From Chionoecetes opilio (taxonomy: Eukaryota > Arthropoda > Malacostraca > Decapoda > Majidae): 64,000 nucleotides of DNA. Shown here piece by piece: positions 23,403 to 33,615 of the stretch. The notes beneath the pieces are model-generated. The model did no database searches. It worked only from the letters and a program-made list of their open reading frames with translations, and was not told the origin of the DNA. The first letter of the stretch is position 1; each line of letters opens with the position of its first letter. The translations under genes were made by a program, and so were the position numbers. The stretch lies in the NCBI GenBank assembly GCA_016584305.1, contig JACEEZ010012922.1, positions 117,501 to 181,500 of the forward strand, read 5' to 3'.

Positions 23403-24393
23403 TCCCCTTTTTTTTATGATGGCACAGACGGGAGGACAAGATTTGAATTTTTATAATGAAGACAGAACGAGAGAGGAATAACTAGCCAACTCATTAATTT
23501 CCAATACTTCCAATTCAGCAAACTCCTTGTCAACAGCCAGCCAGCGGCCACTCAGCCAGCCTCACAGCCTTGCAGCCAGCCTCACAGCCTTGCAGCCAGC
23601 CAGCTTTGCAGCCGGACAGCCAGCGCGACAGCCCGTCTAGTCATCATTCCTCACATCTGTAACAACGCCCTTGGAGGAAGCCCTTCTGATTCAGCAGTAC
23701 GGATGGACTTGCATTTGCTGAATCCACACAATGTTAGTGAGTAAAACAACATCTAGCTGACCTTACATGAGACATATTTTTTTAAACGCCACTCGTTTAC
23801 ATAAATAACACTTAGTGGTGAGATATGTATTTTCACATTTGTTTTTGCTTAAATTTGTTAGTTATTTTTCTATAGATGTTTTAAATATGTTACCGCTAAT
23901 ATTTCATAATTTTTGTAATTCTTAATAATTTGTTAGCTTCCCTTATAGTAAATATATATTCAATTCTCCTTCTTGAATTGCTTTAAAAGCCAGGAGATGG
24001 GAGACAATAGTTAACTTAATTAAAGTTTTACTTATGAATTTATTGACCCTTAAACAAAAGTTAGAATGTGAGTGAATTATTTGCTAGTATGTATAGTATA
24101 GCAGATGTACTCCTAGTCTCTGAGGAAGCAGGAAATGACAGTACAGGGAAGTTAACCTTTTGTTTGAGGAATTAACTCTTGAATTGAGGATAAGTGTAAT
24201 CATCTCGAGTACCTCCGTTTGTAACATAAATAACCTTACTGCACCTCAGATAATCGCCTCTACTAACTCGAAGTCTAATTCTAACACATCCGTTGCAGGT
24301 AGTTATTTTTTGCCCCTGCCGAAGACTCTTCCTCAGGCCACTCGTGCTATTACGCCAAGTTTATCTGCCAGGAAATATTTTTGTCTATGAAAG
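23403..24393. other. Interior of the 660-bp-repeat interval; no pol gene
   Basis: Starts with CTCCCCTTTTTTTT. At 23,530-23,625 there is a short tandem array of CAGCCAGCCTCACAGCCTTG units. The rest is AT-rich. An open frame at 24,160-24,390 (76 codons, S/T-rich) is interrupted by the LTR element that follows; I do not recognise it. Confidence 0.5.
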
Positions 24394-24397
24394 GATA

Positions 24398-25421
24398 TGT
24401 AACGCGAGAAATTACATTAATAGGGGAAGAGATGAAATAACACATAAGTATCAATAAGCTAACGAGGAATTTTCCTCCACGCCTCATTCCTGAATCACTG
24501 GTTAGGCTTATATTTTAAGCCAGTAGTAATTAAACACGTAGCGAAACGAGGTGAGAACGGGGATTGTAGGTTAGGATAATTTTAGAAGCAGCTCGACGTT
24601 CATTGAGTTAAGTCGCCTGTGGGGAGGTGATATTCTCGCCCTTGGTAAAGGTATGTTAAGAAATGTTTGTTAACTAGAGATGTAGACATGACTTACTGGT
24701 GATTCTTTTTGTTGACCAGGACTAATGAAGTGTATTACTTATTATAGGGTCCCAAGGTAGGATGCTGTTGGCGGACCAGGGGGCCAAGCGCTCACAAATT
24801 TAGCAGAGGGGGCAACTACAACATGTCATAGCCAGCCGAGTGAGGACAAGGAGGAAGAAGGAAATAGAAAAATAAGAGAGAGGGAAACAGTTGGAAGTGG
24901 GATAGACTACGTATACATTATATTAGGATGACGACTTGAGCATTACGCATGCGTATCGTTGAAGTGGTAACAGTGCGACTGAATTTTACCAGAGATAGTA
25001 AACTAGATTAGGATGACGACTTGAGCATTACTGTGCGTATCGTTAATGTGGTGACAGTGCAACCGAAGTTCCCAAAAGATAGTAAACTATATTAGGATAA
25101 CGACTTGAGCATTTCGCGTGCGTATCGCTAGGAGGGAAGGAAGACTTAATATTAAGATAACTTGTGAATGTATAATAATTACCAAGTGAGACGGTAAAGA
25201 GTTAAATATATTATAGTTAGAAATATATTAACGCGTTGTCATTCAGTTTCCAACCAATACTTACATATTTTCTTAAATCTTTTATTTTTGTTCATTCATA
25301 TATTTTTCCCACTTAATGTGGGTGGTGGCAGCGGAGTAACCAGGACTGTAGAGTACACTCCCAAGGTGGGCACTACATAATGGTAAAAAAGGGTTTGTAG
25401 ATGGTCAAAATGACCACAACA
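24398..25421. repeat. 5' LTR of the non-autonomous element
   Basis: Starts TGTAACGCGAG and ends CCACAACA. At 24,924-25,140 it carries nearly three tandem units of about 83 bases, each starting TTAGGATGACGACTTGAGCATT; the matching array in the 3' LTR is at 27,415-27,630. Differences between the two LTRs are isolated substitutions and short indels. Confidence 0.9.
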
Positions 25422-25424
25422 TTT

Positions 25425-25445
25425 TGGTGGCAGGGGTTTTGGATC
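25425..25445. promoter_or_regulatory. Primer-binding-site candidate
   Basis: TGGTGGCAGGGG lies three bases after the 5' LTR. TGG would pair with the CCA end of a tRNA. I cannot name the tRNA from memory. Confidence 0.5.
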
Positions 25446-25959
25446 CATTCGATGGTTTCCGCGTACCCACGAGCCAACTAACGCCTTGTTAGTTAGTTTT
25501 TATTTGTCAAGTGCCAGTTACCTAGTGATCACATACTGTACAGTATGGTGTGCACAGAGTATACGTGTACATATAGGTGTATAGAGTAGCGTTAGTGACT
25601 AAGACTAGTTCGCTCAGACCGTGGAGGAAGATGATCCTAACATAACAGTAGTTTATAGAGCGCCAGGATGACAGGGGAGAAGCGCGTAATCACGCACAAC
25701 TATCAGGCATGGGCGGTAGTGCAGGCTTTAGGAGGGCCGGGTCACCCACCGTAATAGTAATAAAATGCGTAAATCAGTGTTGAGGCTTGGAAGACGCCCC
25801 CAGCAAGTAAGCAACTTTACGGGTTGTCGTGGCAGTATAATAGCCACCTTAGAAAAGTTGCGTTAGAGTGGTAGTAATGGAGGAGGAATTTGTACACTAA
25901 CACCATCTTGAGAGAGGAGGCCAGTGAAGAGATACGTGCTTATTATAATGACAGAAGTG

Positions 25960-26370
25960 TTAATCTCTCGTGAGAAAGAGATTAATTTTCACCACTTTCT
26001 CTAGTGAGAGAGAGAAAGAGAGAGAGATGACGGTCCCCTAGAAAGAATGTAAAGGCTAGAAATTCTTGCTTTAGAGGGTGCACACAGATTGCACTGAACA
26101 CTAAACCCGCTAGGATGTCGTTAGACCCAAGGATGTGCTTGGCTCTGAGCTTTGCTCGTTGGGTTAATCTCTCGTGAGAAAGAGATTAATTTTCACCACT
26201 TTCTCTAGTGAGAGAGAGAAAGAGAGAGAGATGACGGTCCCCTAGAAAGAATGTAAAGGTTAGAAATTCTTGCTTTAGAGGGTGCACACAGATTGCACTT
26301 GAAAAACTAAACCCGCTAGGATGTCGTTAGACCCAAGGATGTGCTTGGCTCTGAGCTTTGCTCGTTGGGT
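25960..26370. repeat. 204-bp tandem duplication inside the element
   Basis: Two nearly identical units starting TTAATCTCTCGTGAGAAAG at 25,960 and 26,164. Each contains a hairpin (CTCTCGTGAGAAAGAGA) and a GA-rich run, and each ends GAGCTTTGCTCGTTGGGT. In many LTR elements the region just after the primer-binding site holds packaging and dimerisation signals. The strong hairpins would fit that, but this is inference. Confidence 0.85.
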
Positions 26371-26889
26371 GAATGGAGACGAGGAGAATGTATGCCTCGC
26401 AAAGGAGGTGAACCTTATCCCAAGTATTGAGGGTATGGAGTAAATCCGGTCGTGATTTCTCCCTACGCACCTACGCCAGGATTAGTGGGGTAAAAGAAAA
26501 TAACCATTACAGACTAAGGGACGAGTCCAGTTGCGACTCTATAGGGCTTCGGCCTTGACAAATAAGAGAAAGTGAGAAGGTTCTCATTTCAAGGGAGTGA
26601 AGGCATTACATTAAATACGTATTCCCCAAACTGGTCAAATCTGCTCTTGGTGAGGGAAGTGATAAGTTAAGAATACATACTTTCTCATTTTGTTGTAAAT
26701 TTGTTGGAAGAATTGGAAAATGCAGGATGAGAATATTTGTTTGTAAGTGATAGAAGATCCTAAGAAAATTTATATGAAATTATGTGTGATGTATATGATC
26801 TTTTTTTTTTATTTTTAGTTAGATATCCGGTAGGATGCTTGATGAAGGACTGAGGCATAAGGAATTTTTTTTTGGGGGGGAAGAAGCTA

Positions 26890-27909
26890 TGTAACGCGAG
26901 AAATTACATTAATAGGGGAAGAGATGAAATAACACATAAGTATCAATAAGCTAACGAGGAATTTTCCTCCACGCCTCATTCCTGAATCACTGGTTAGGCT
27001 TATATTTTAAGCCAGTAGTAATTAAACATGTAGCGAAACGAGGTGAGAACGGGGATTGTAGGTTAGGATAATTTTAGAAGCAACTCGACGTTCATTGAGT
27101 TAAGTCGCCTGTGGGGAGGTGATATTCTCGCCCTTGGTAAAGGTATGTTAAGAAATGTTTGTTAACTAGAGATGTAGACATGACTTACTGGTGATTCTTT
27201 TTGTTGACCAGGACTAATGAAGTGTATTACTTATTATAGGGTCCCAAGGTAGGATGCTGTTGGCGGACCAGGGGGCCAAGCGCTCACAAATTTAGCAGAG
27301 GGGGCAACTACAACATGTCACAGCCAGCCGAGTGAGGACAAGGAGGAAGAAGGAAATAGAAAAATAAGAGAGAGGGAAACAGTTGGAAGTGGGATAGACT
27401 ACGTATACATTATATTAGGATGACGACTTGAGCATTACGCATGCGTATCGTTGAAGTGGTAACAGTGCGACTGAAGTTACCAGAGATAGTAAACTAGATT
27501 AGGATGACGACTTGAGCATTACATGTGCGTATCGTTAATGTGGTGACAGTGCAACCGAAGTTACCAAAGATAGTAAACTATATTAGGATAACGACTTGAG
27601 CATTTCGCGTGCGTATCGCTAGGAGGGAAGGAAGACTTAATATTAAGATAACTTGTGAATGTATAATAATTACCAAGTGAGACGGTAAAGAGTTAAATAT
27701 ATTATAGTTAGAAATATATTAACGCGTTGTCATTTAGTTTCCAACCAATACTTACATATTTTCTTAAATCTTTTATTTTTGTTCATTCATATATTTTTCC
27801 CACTTAATGTGGGTGGTGGCAGCGGAGTAACCAGGACTGTAGAGTACACTCCCAAGGTGGGCACTACATAATGGTAACAAAGGTGTAGATGGTCAAAATG
27901 ACTACTACA
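26890..27909. repeat. 3' LTR of the non-autonomous element
   Basis: Starts TGTAACGCGAG after the polypurine run GGGGGGGGAAGAAGC and ends CTACTACA, followed by the GATA target duplicate. Matches 24,398-25,421 along its length. Confidence 0.9.
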
Positions 27910-27913
27910 GATA

Positions 27914-28800
27914 TTATAACACAAATACATTAATTTAGCAGCCAAAGTGCCACAGGCACTCGTGTCAAAAGAGATTAATTACTGCCATTGGTACTCCTTA
28001 TGCACATCTTATGGTTTAGAATACTATTCTAGCTGAAGGCAGCTCTTATCATTTCTCAGAGAATGATTAAATAAATACATTACTCTATGATATGCCATGA
28101 AATAATATACATGCATATCTCAACGTGAAAATTTATATTACAGACCCGGAGTCAGATTTTTATTAGCTGAGATGCCGTACTCCGTAAATAATAGGTTCAT
28201 AAATAACGAAATAAAATAAATAAATAAAATGAATAAACTCTTAAAAGCAGCAAATGCCAATGTCAAGGGAAGTTACTGCCATGTGGCACTCCCAGCACAA
28301 CATTTTGATTGAGTTATAATACTATTTGAGCTGAAATAAGTTCCTATCACTTTAAGGTGGTATGCAAATAATACATATGCATATCTTAATGTTGTGAACA
28401 TTTTTAGTACCGACCCGGAGTCAGATTTTATTAGCATTACAAGCTGTATCTACTCCTTAAGTTTAAAGAAGCAGGTCTTAAAATATAAATAATAAATTAA
28501 TTAAATAAATATAACTGCCAGTGCGATTAATCACGTTCTCAAGCCACTGCTGTGTTTTATCTTCACTCCACACCTCGTGTTATTAAGTGACTACGCGGTA
28601 GAGTTTTGGCAAACGCACTTCTTAATATTTGCAGGGTTATTAACACATTACTAACAGACTTTGAGTTCATTTTTTATTCTATAATAACTCATATTTAGAT
28701 TCTGTTGTAAAGTATTTTACCAGTTTATTGATGACCTTAAGTGCACTGTCCTTATATCATTACTCCTGTTATACCTGTAGAGTGAAATACCTACAGTTTG
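27914..28800. other. AT-rich DNA with a diverged 269-bp duplication
   Basis: No gene. Two diverged units follow each other: ATTACTGCCATTGG...GACCCGGAGTCAG (27,976-28,160) and GTTACTGCCATGTGG...GACCCGGAGTCAG (28,270-28,430). GACCCGGAGTCAG occurs at 28,143 and 28,412, a spacing of 269. A/T-only words such as AAATAAAT are common between them. Confidence 0.6.
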
Positions 28801-28804
28801 TAGA

Positions 28805-30815
28805 GTGAAACTCTACAGGCTGGCCAAGGAGTATATTGGGGAGCCCCCAAGGTCAAGGCGTGGTTTTGTCTCGACGGAGACGCTGGAGAAAATCGAGGAG
28901 AGTCGCACTGCCAGGCTGGATGGGAACCGGGACCAGCACATGGCTCTGTCACGCCAGACTAGAACCCTCCTGAGGAGAGACAAGGAGAGGTATGTCAGGA
29001 GTCTCGCTGAGGATGTCGAGGGTCATTTGAACGCTAATAACCTCCGACCCGCCTACCGAGCCCTGAAGAAGCTCCGTTCCAAGTCTCCTTCTCGGGCGAG
29101 TGCTATTCGAACAGCAGATGGGCGCCTCGTGTCGGACATGGATGGGCAGATGGCTCGTTGGGCTGAGTACTTTGGGCAGTTGTTCACGGTGGACCCTCCA
29201 ACTGAGCAGCTTCACACCACTGGGTTACAGGCAATGGATGCCGATCCTCCCATTGACGAAACCGCACCCTCTCTTGACGAAGTCAGAGAGGCTGTAGCAA
29301 AGTTGAGGGGTGGAAAGGCAGCTGGTGTTTGTAATATCAGTGCGGAGCTCCTCAAAGCTGGGGGTGAGGCCATGATCCGCGGGTTGCATGCTGTCCTGAC
29401 TGCCGTGTGGCAATCAGGTACCATTCCTCCTGACTGGAAAAGGGGGCTGGCGTCCCTATCTGGAAAGGAAAGGGGACCGTCAGGACTGCAACAATTACCG
29501 TGGTATTACACTGCTCAGGTACCAGGCAAGGTGCTTACCCATCTATTGCTGACACGGATTCGCAGCCATCTGGTGAAGCATCAGAGACCTCAGCAGTCTG
29601 GGTTCACGCCTGGTAAGTCAACAACGGACCGTATCCTAGCGCTTCGTGTCCGGGTGGAACGCCGACGTGAGTTTCGACAGGGGATGCTTGCAGCCTATGT
29701 TGATCTCAAGAAGGCGTTTGACTCAGTGCATCGTGAGTCACTTTGGGATCTTCTGCGACTTCGAGGGATTCCTGCAAGGACTATTGGTTTGATAACTGGT
29801 CTGTATTCTGGGACTGAGAGTGCTGTGAAGTGTGGGCAGGTGTATCCAGCTTCCTCCCTGTGAATACAGGAGTGAGGCAAGGGTGCGTCCTTGCCCTCAC
29901 TTTTCAACGCTTGTATGGACTGGGTATTGGACAAGGTTGTAGATCAAAGTGTTTGTGGAGCATCCGTCGGCAACACCAAGATCACTGATCTTGTTTTTGC
30001 CGATGATGCAGTAAATCTTTGCTGAGTCGCTGGAGGTCCTGGTGATGGCTCTCGAGGCGCTGCACGAGGAGGCAAAGCCTTTGGGACTTGAGGTCTCCTG
30101 GCTCAAGACCAAGGTCCAGGTATTTGGAGACTTACTAGATGAAGCAGTACAGTCTGTTCATACGTTGTGGCGATTACATTGAGATCTTGGAAAAGTTTTA
30201 CATACCTTGGTAGCGCAGTCCATAATGACGGCGGGTCACGTCAAGAAGTCTTACGGCGGGTTAGCATAGCCCACGGTGTTATGGACTCACTCAGCGGGAG
30301 TATTTGGCGTTGTCGGTACCTGTGCAGAAGGACAAAGATCCGGATCTTTAAGTCGCTTGTGATCCCTGTCTTACTCTATGGTTGTGAGACATGGACACTA
30401 AATAGTGACTTGAAGAGACGAATCAATGCCTTTGGTAATAAGTGTCTTGCAGAAATCATGGGGTATCGCTGGGATGATTACGTGTCAAATCAGCGATTGC
30501 ACCGTGAGACTGAATCGAGGCCTATTACCTGCATAGTCCGTCAGCGCCAACTTCGGCTATATGGGCATGTGGCACGCTACCCCGAAACCGATCCTTCCCA
30601 TCGGGTTGTATCTGTAAGAGACAATCCGGCGTGGAGAGGCCAAGGGGGCGCCCACAAAGGGTCGTGGCTGGGGCAAGTTGATGTTTCTTGTCGAGAGCTG
30701 CTTGGTATGGGGAAGGAGCCTGCATGGGAACTCCCCGCGTGGTGACCCCCGGGGTGGCGTCGTAGGGTGGGCGAGGCGACGCGCCCCCGGCGTATGCCCC
30801 CAATGAGTGAGTGAG
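28805..30815 (+). pseudogene. RTE-type LINE ORF2 remnant (5'-truncated)
   Basis: The largest unbroken part is 352 codons (28,805-29,863). Domains in order: N-terminal linker (ERYVRSLAEDVEGHLNANN near residue 60); fingers with LRGGKAAGVCNISAELLK (about residues 165-185); QQSGFTPGKSTTDRILALR (residues 263-281); and the first catalytic Asp in AYVDLKKAFDSVHRESLW (residues 298-315). After a frameshift near 29,862 the frame continues with NTGVRQGCVLAPSLFN (29,865-29,912) and the catalytic FADD (29,996-30,007). Another break follows near 30,010, then the C-terminal part runs at 30,167-30,745 with LLYGCETWTLN and RQRQLRLYGHVAR. A GWRRRVGEATRP block at 30,748-30,785 lies after one further break. A patch at 29,450-29,520 is also out of frame. 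No endonuclease is present. The 3' end is (TGAG)n, the kind of short tail RTE elements have. The wording closely resembles RTE copies I know from crustacean genomes. Confidence 0.9.
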
Positions 30816-31006
30816 TTGTACCAAACATTTGGTGGGATTCCTATTTGCCATATTGTCATGTAAAAACCCTCACCTTTTATAGGTACTTATAAGGAGCATC
30901 GGCAACACTGAGAATCGGTATATATACACAACGATGTAACACCAGTTAGGTATACATGTCTTTTTATACAATGCGAGGACGCATTGTTATAAGGGGAGAG
31001 CGATAT

Positions 31007-31660
31007 TAGCGTACTGGTTATATATTATATGTATGTGTTATTCGATACTAATACAGTATGTCTGAGTGTCTGTGGTCTTGTACTGGCGCCTAGCGGATGC
31101 TGAGTGCTGACACCATTTGATGAGGTTATGTTGACGAAGTATCACGCCATGGCCCATAAGGATGACATGGACAGTCAACCCGGTGTCTTGAAGCAACATG
31201 TAGACACACCTCGCCCCTGGCTCCAGAAGACACACACAAGTTGTGTGTGTGTCATCTCAACGCTCTGCCCAAGGATGATGACGCTGACGAGAGTACAACA
31301 GCCTGAGAGACATGTCCACCGGAACCTGTCAGTTCCGGCCTCTTTTCCTCATATGCTGCAACTGGCTGGAGAGGGGACAGAAACACAGAGATCACCAGGA
31401 GACGTGTTACCTTGCGCTCCTACTCACGACACCTTCCTGTGTGTCTGTTTGTACTCCACACCCAGGAGGTGTGGAGTACCTTGTCACGACATTTAACTGT
31501 TCCGGCTCTGTTTATTAGACATTAGTTTCATTGGCCGTTACTTAACGAACTGCGTGACATTATTAATGTATAAATCTCACAGTGTACAGATATGTATATA
31601 TATCTTGTAATTATTGTTCTGGTACTTTATGTTAACAAGCCTTAATAAAACAACCGCTCG
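31007..31660. repeat. 660-bp direct repeat, right copy (LTR candidate)
   Basis: Matches 22,743-23,402. It is preceded by TTATAAGGGGAGAGCGA, a purine-rich run in the position of a polypurine tract, and carries AATAAAA near its end. Internal frames (such as 31,104-31,496) are conserved only because the whole repeat is, and show no protein motif. Confidence 0.7.
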
Positions 31661-31948
31661 ACCACTTTTATTCAACTACCATCTGAAGTGTCTGGCTAGG
31701 ACGGTATACGCCTACCCATCAACTCTACACTTCTGAGGAAATCAACCCCTACTGTGTCACCAACAGTTGTAAGTATTCTTACTCGGATTGACCCCTGATA
31801 CCTGTAATAACACACAGATAAGGGTAACAAAACTAAGTCCAGCGAGATGCGCAATGGACGACGAGTTTGAGAAAGTAGTGCGAATCTAAGTAGTAGGTAT
31901 AACCTAGGGGGTGGTCGAGAGGGGGCGGAGCTCCCCCGTTAGGTTAGG
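31661..31948. other. No gene recognised
   Basis: Unique-looking sequence after the right direct repeat, ending in TTAGGTTAGGTTA just before a MITE. Confidence 0.5.
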
Positions 31949-32317
31949 TTAAGGCCGTGTTACACGGACACTTTTTCCGTCATCTTTTGGTATTTTGCTA
32001 CCAACAGATGCCCGTAGTGGTGGCAAAAAAATGCGCGTTCGTCACATGGAGTTTCGGCTACGAGCATCTTCTTGCACGATTAATAAGTCTTGAATTGAAG
32101 AATACGATTGAATTGAATACGATTGAAGTCTTCTGGCATGATCCGTAATGTTATATTATTTAGTTTTGGTTGCGGGTCCCGGAAGATGCCAGTAGAAGAT
32201 GCTCGTAGCCGAAACGCCGTGTGACGAACGCGCATATTTTTCCCACCACTACGGGCATCTTTTGTTAGCAAAATACCAAAAGATGCCGGAAAAAGTGTCA
32301 GTGTCATACGGCCTTTA
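31949..32317. mobile_element. MITE, Harbinger-like, with TTA target duplication
   Basis: A 363-bp element (31,952-32,314) with terminal inverted repeats of about 130 bases. AGGCCGTGTTACACGG opens the left end, and the complement of AGGCCGTATGACACTG closes the right. The arms share ACACTTTTTCCG, CATCTTTTGGTATTTTGCTA, GATGCCCGTAGTGGTGG, GCGCGTTCGTCACA and TTTCGGCTACGAGCATCTTCT. TTA lies directly outside both ends (31,949-31,951; 32,315-32,317), the duplication expected for PIF/Harbinger elements. Non-coding. Confidence 0.85.
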
Positions 32318-32358
32318 GGTTAGGTTAGGGCAGGTTAGGTTAGGTTAGGTTAGGTTAG
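32315..32358. repeat. Interstitial (TTAGG)n
   Basis: Three units, one GCAGG interruption, then about five more. TTAGG is the canonical arthropod telomere repeat. More scattered units lie at 31,938-31,950, 32,390-32,398 and 33,378-33,480. The array is short and internal, so it is not a chromosome end. Confidence 0.85.
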
Positions 32359-32387
32359 TGCACAGCACGAGGGGCTCGAAGAGGGGT

Positions 32388-32900
32388 GCTAGGTTAGGTC
32401 TGTAGAGTTTGTCATCTTTAGAATAAAGGCTCAACCTCCTATCTTCTTCTTCTTATAGCCAACAAGCTTGGAGACATGGTGGAAACCTGGGTTTATGGGT
32501 GGGGGACCACACACATAAGGGAAATATGGCCCCCCACAAAAAAAATCATTAAACTAGGGAAACTTCCCTAGTTCATGAACTTTATCGGGGAAATATTTCC
32601 CTTATATGTGTGCTCCCCCACAAAAGGAGCACACTTATAAGGGAAATATGGCTCCCCACAAAAAAATCGCTAAACTAGGGAAATTTCCCTAGTACATAGA
32701 CTTAATCGGGGAAATATTTTCCAGATAAAGTTCATGAACTAGGGAAATATCCCTAGTTTAGGGATTTTTATTCCCTTATGTGTGTGCTCCCCCACCCAAA
32801 AACCCCGGTTTCCCACCCTGTCCCCAAGCTTGTTGGCTATAAGAAGAAGAAGAAGATAGAGGGTGGAGCCTTTGTTCTTAAGATTTACACCTAACCTAAA
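32388..32900. mobile_element. Foldback element with nested palindromes
   Basis: The outer arms read AATAAAGGCTCAACCTCCTATCTTC on the left and its near-complement on the right (GAAGATAGAGGGTGGAGCC at 32,854-32,872). Inside them GCCAACAAGCTTGG (32,458-32,471) mirrors CCAAGCTTGTTGGC (32,823-32,836). Further in, the palindromic word AACTAGGGAAA..TTCCCTAGTT recurs in several orientations around 32,554-32,578, 32,673-32,697 and 32,737-32,759. The words GGGGAAATATTTCCCTTAT and AAGGGAAATATGGC appear around GTGTGCTCCCCCAC. No open frame of note. Confidence 0.8.
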
Positions 32901-32919
32901 CCACAAAGTATATCTAACC

Positions 32920-33176
32920 TAACCTTATAGGTTTCATTAAAAAGTATATGACCCTGACAAATTTTTCCCGGCAAGGTTTTAGTGCTTTTTCTGATGGAGA
33001 TAGTGTTTTTAATGGAAGCGGTACCATACAATTCGGTGAAGATTTTTTTTTCTTTTTAAACTATGCGTTTGCGCAAAATAAAACGATCTCCATTAGAAAA
33101 AGCACCTATTGTAGGCCAGGAAAAAATAGTCGGTGTCTCTGAAAACGACCGCGAAGTCCTTGTCCATTATAACCAG
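32920..33176 (-). mobile_element. MITE-like repeat (TCGCGGTCGTTTT family), copy 2
   Basis: Reverse-complement copy of 22,287-22,545: GACCCTGACAAATTTTTCCCGG, TTTTTCTGATGGAGATAGTG, TAATGGAAGCGGTACC, CTCCATTAGAAAAAGCACCTAT and GTGTCTCTGAAAACGACCGCG in order. Ends GTCCATTATAACC. Confidence 0.75.
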
Positions 33177-33234
33177 CTTTTTTTTATATAAAAATGGGTG
33201 TTATATTTTTGGTTTCCGGAAGTAAATAACCAGG

Positions 33235-33612
33235 GTTATAATGAACGAGAGTTTCGCGGTCGTTTTGAGAGACACCGACTATTTTTTCTTGGCCTACAAT
33301 AGGTGTTTGTTTTAATAGAGATCGTTTTATTTTGCGCAAACCCATATAAAAATAAAAAAAAGGTATACTTTGTGATTAAGGTTAGGTTGTTTCATTAAAA
33401 CCTATAAGGTTAGGCTAGGTTTCATTAAAACCTTTACGATTAGGTTAAGTTTCATTAAAACATATAAGGTTAGGTTACGTTAAATTTTTTTTCATAATTT
33501 TTTTTTTTCTTTTTTTTGCGCAAAATAAAACTATCTCCATTAGAACAAGCACCTATTGTAGGCAAAGAAAAAATATGTCGGTGTCTCTGAAAACGACCGC
33601 GAAACTCTTGTC
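33235..33612. mobile_element. Foldback pair of the TCGCGGTCGTTTT family
   Basis: Left arm 33,238-33,350 (ATAATGAACGAGAGTTTCGCGG ... TTTTGCGCAAA) and right arm 33,518-33,612 (TTTTGCGCAAA ... CCGCGAAACTCTTGTCCATTAT) are inverted copies. The centre (33,370-33,480) holds four diverged units of AAGGTTAGGTTTCATTAAAACCTAT, about 33 bases apart. The termini read TTATAATGAACGAGAG and, inverted, GGTAATAATGGACAAGAG. Confidence 0.75.
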
Positions 33613-33615
33613 CAT

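Larger units (their letters stand above)
24394..27913. mobile_element. Non-autonomous LTR retrotransposon (LARD/TRIM-like), complete
   Basis: Two LTRs of about 1.02 kb (24,398-25,421 and 26,890-27,909) bound a 1.47-kb interior with no open frame above 60 codons. Both LTRs start TGTAACGCGAG and end ACA. The 4-bp sequence GATA stands directly outside both ends (24,394-24,397 and 27,910-27,913), a target duplication of the size expected for Ty3/gypsy-type integrases. The interior begins TTTTGGTGGCAGGGG, a primer-binding-site candidate (TGG complements the tRNA CCA end), and ends with a purine run (GGGGGGGGAAGAAGC). The element must rely on proteins from another element. LTR identity looks high by eye, so the insertion is fairly young. 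Confidence 0.9.

Noticed and set aside
25960..26370. CRISPR-like or regulatory repeat array
   Set aside because: Only two long adjacent units inside a retroelement in eukaryotic DNA; a tandem duplication explains it.
31104..31496. 130-codon frame in the right 660-bp repeat
   Set aside because: The matching left repeat breaks this frame, so it is not conserved as coding sequence.
32315..32358. Telomere or chromosome end
   Set aside because: The TTAGG array is only about eight units and unique sequence continues on both sides.
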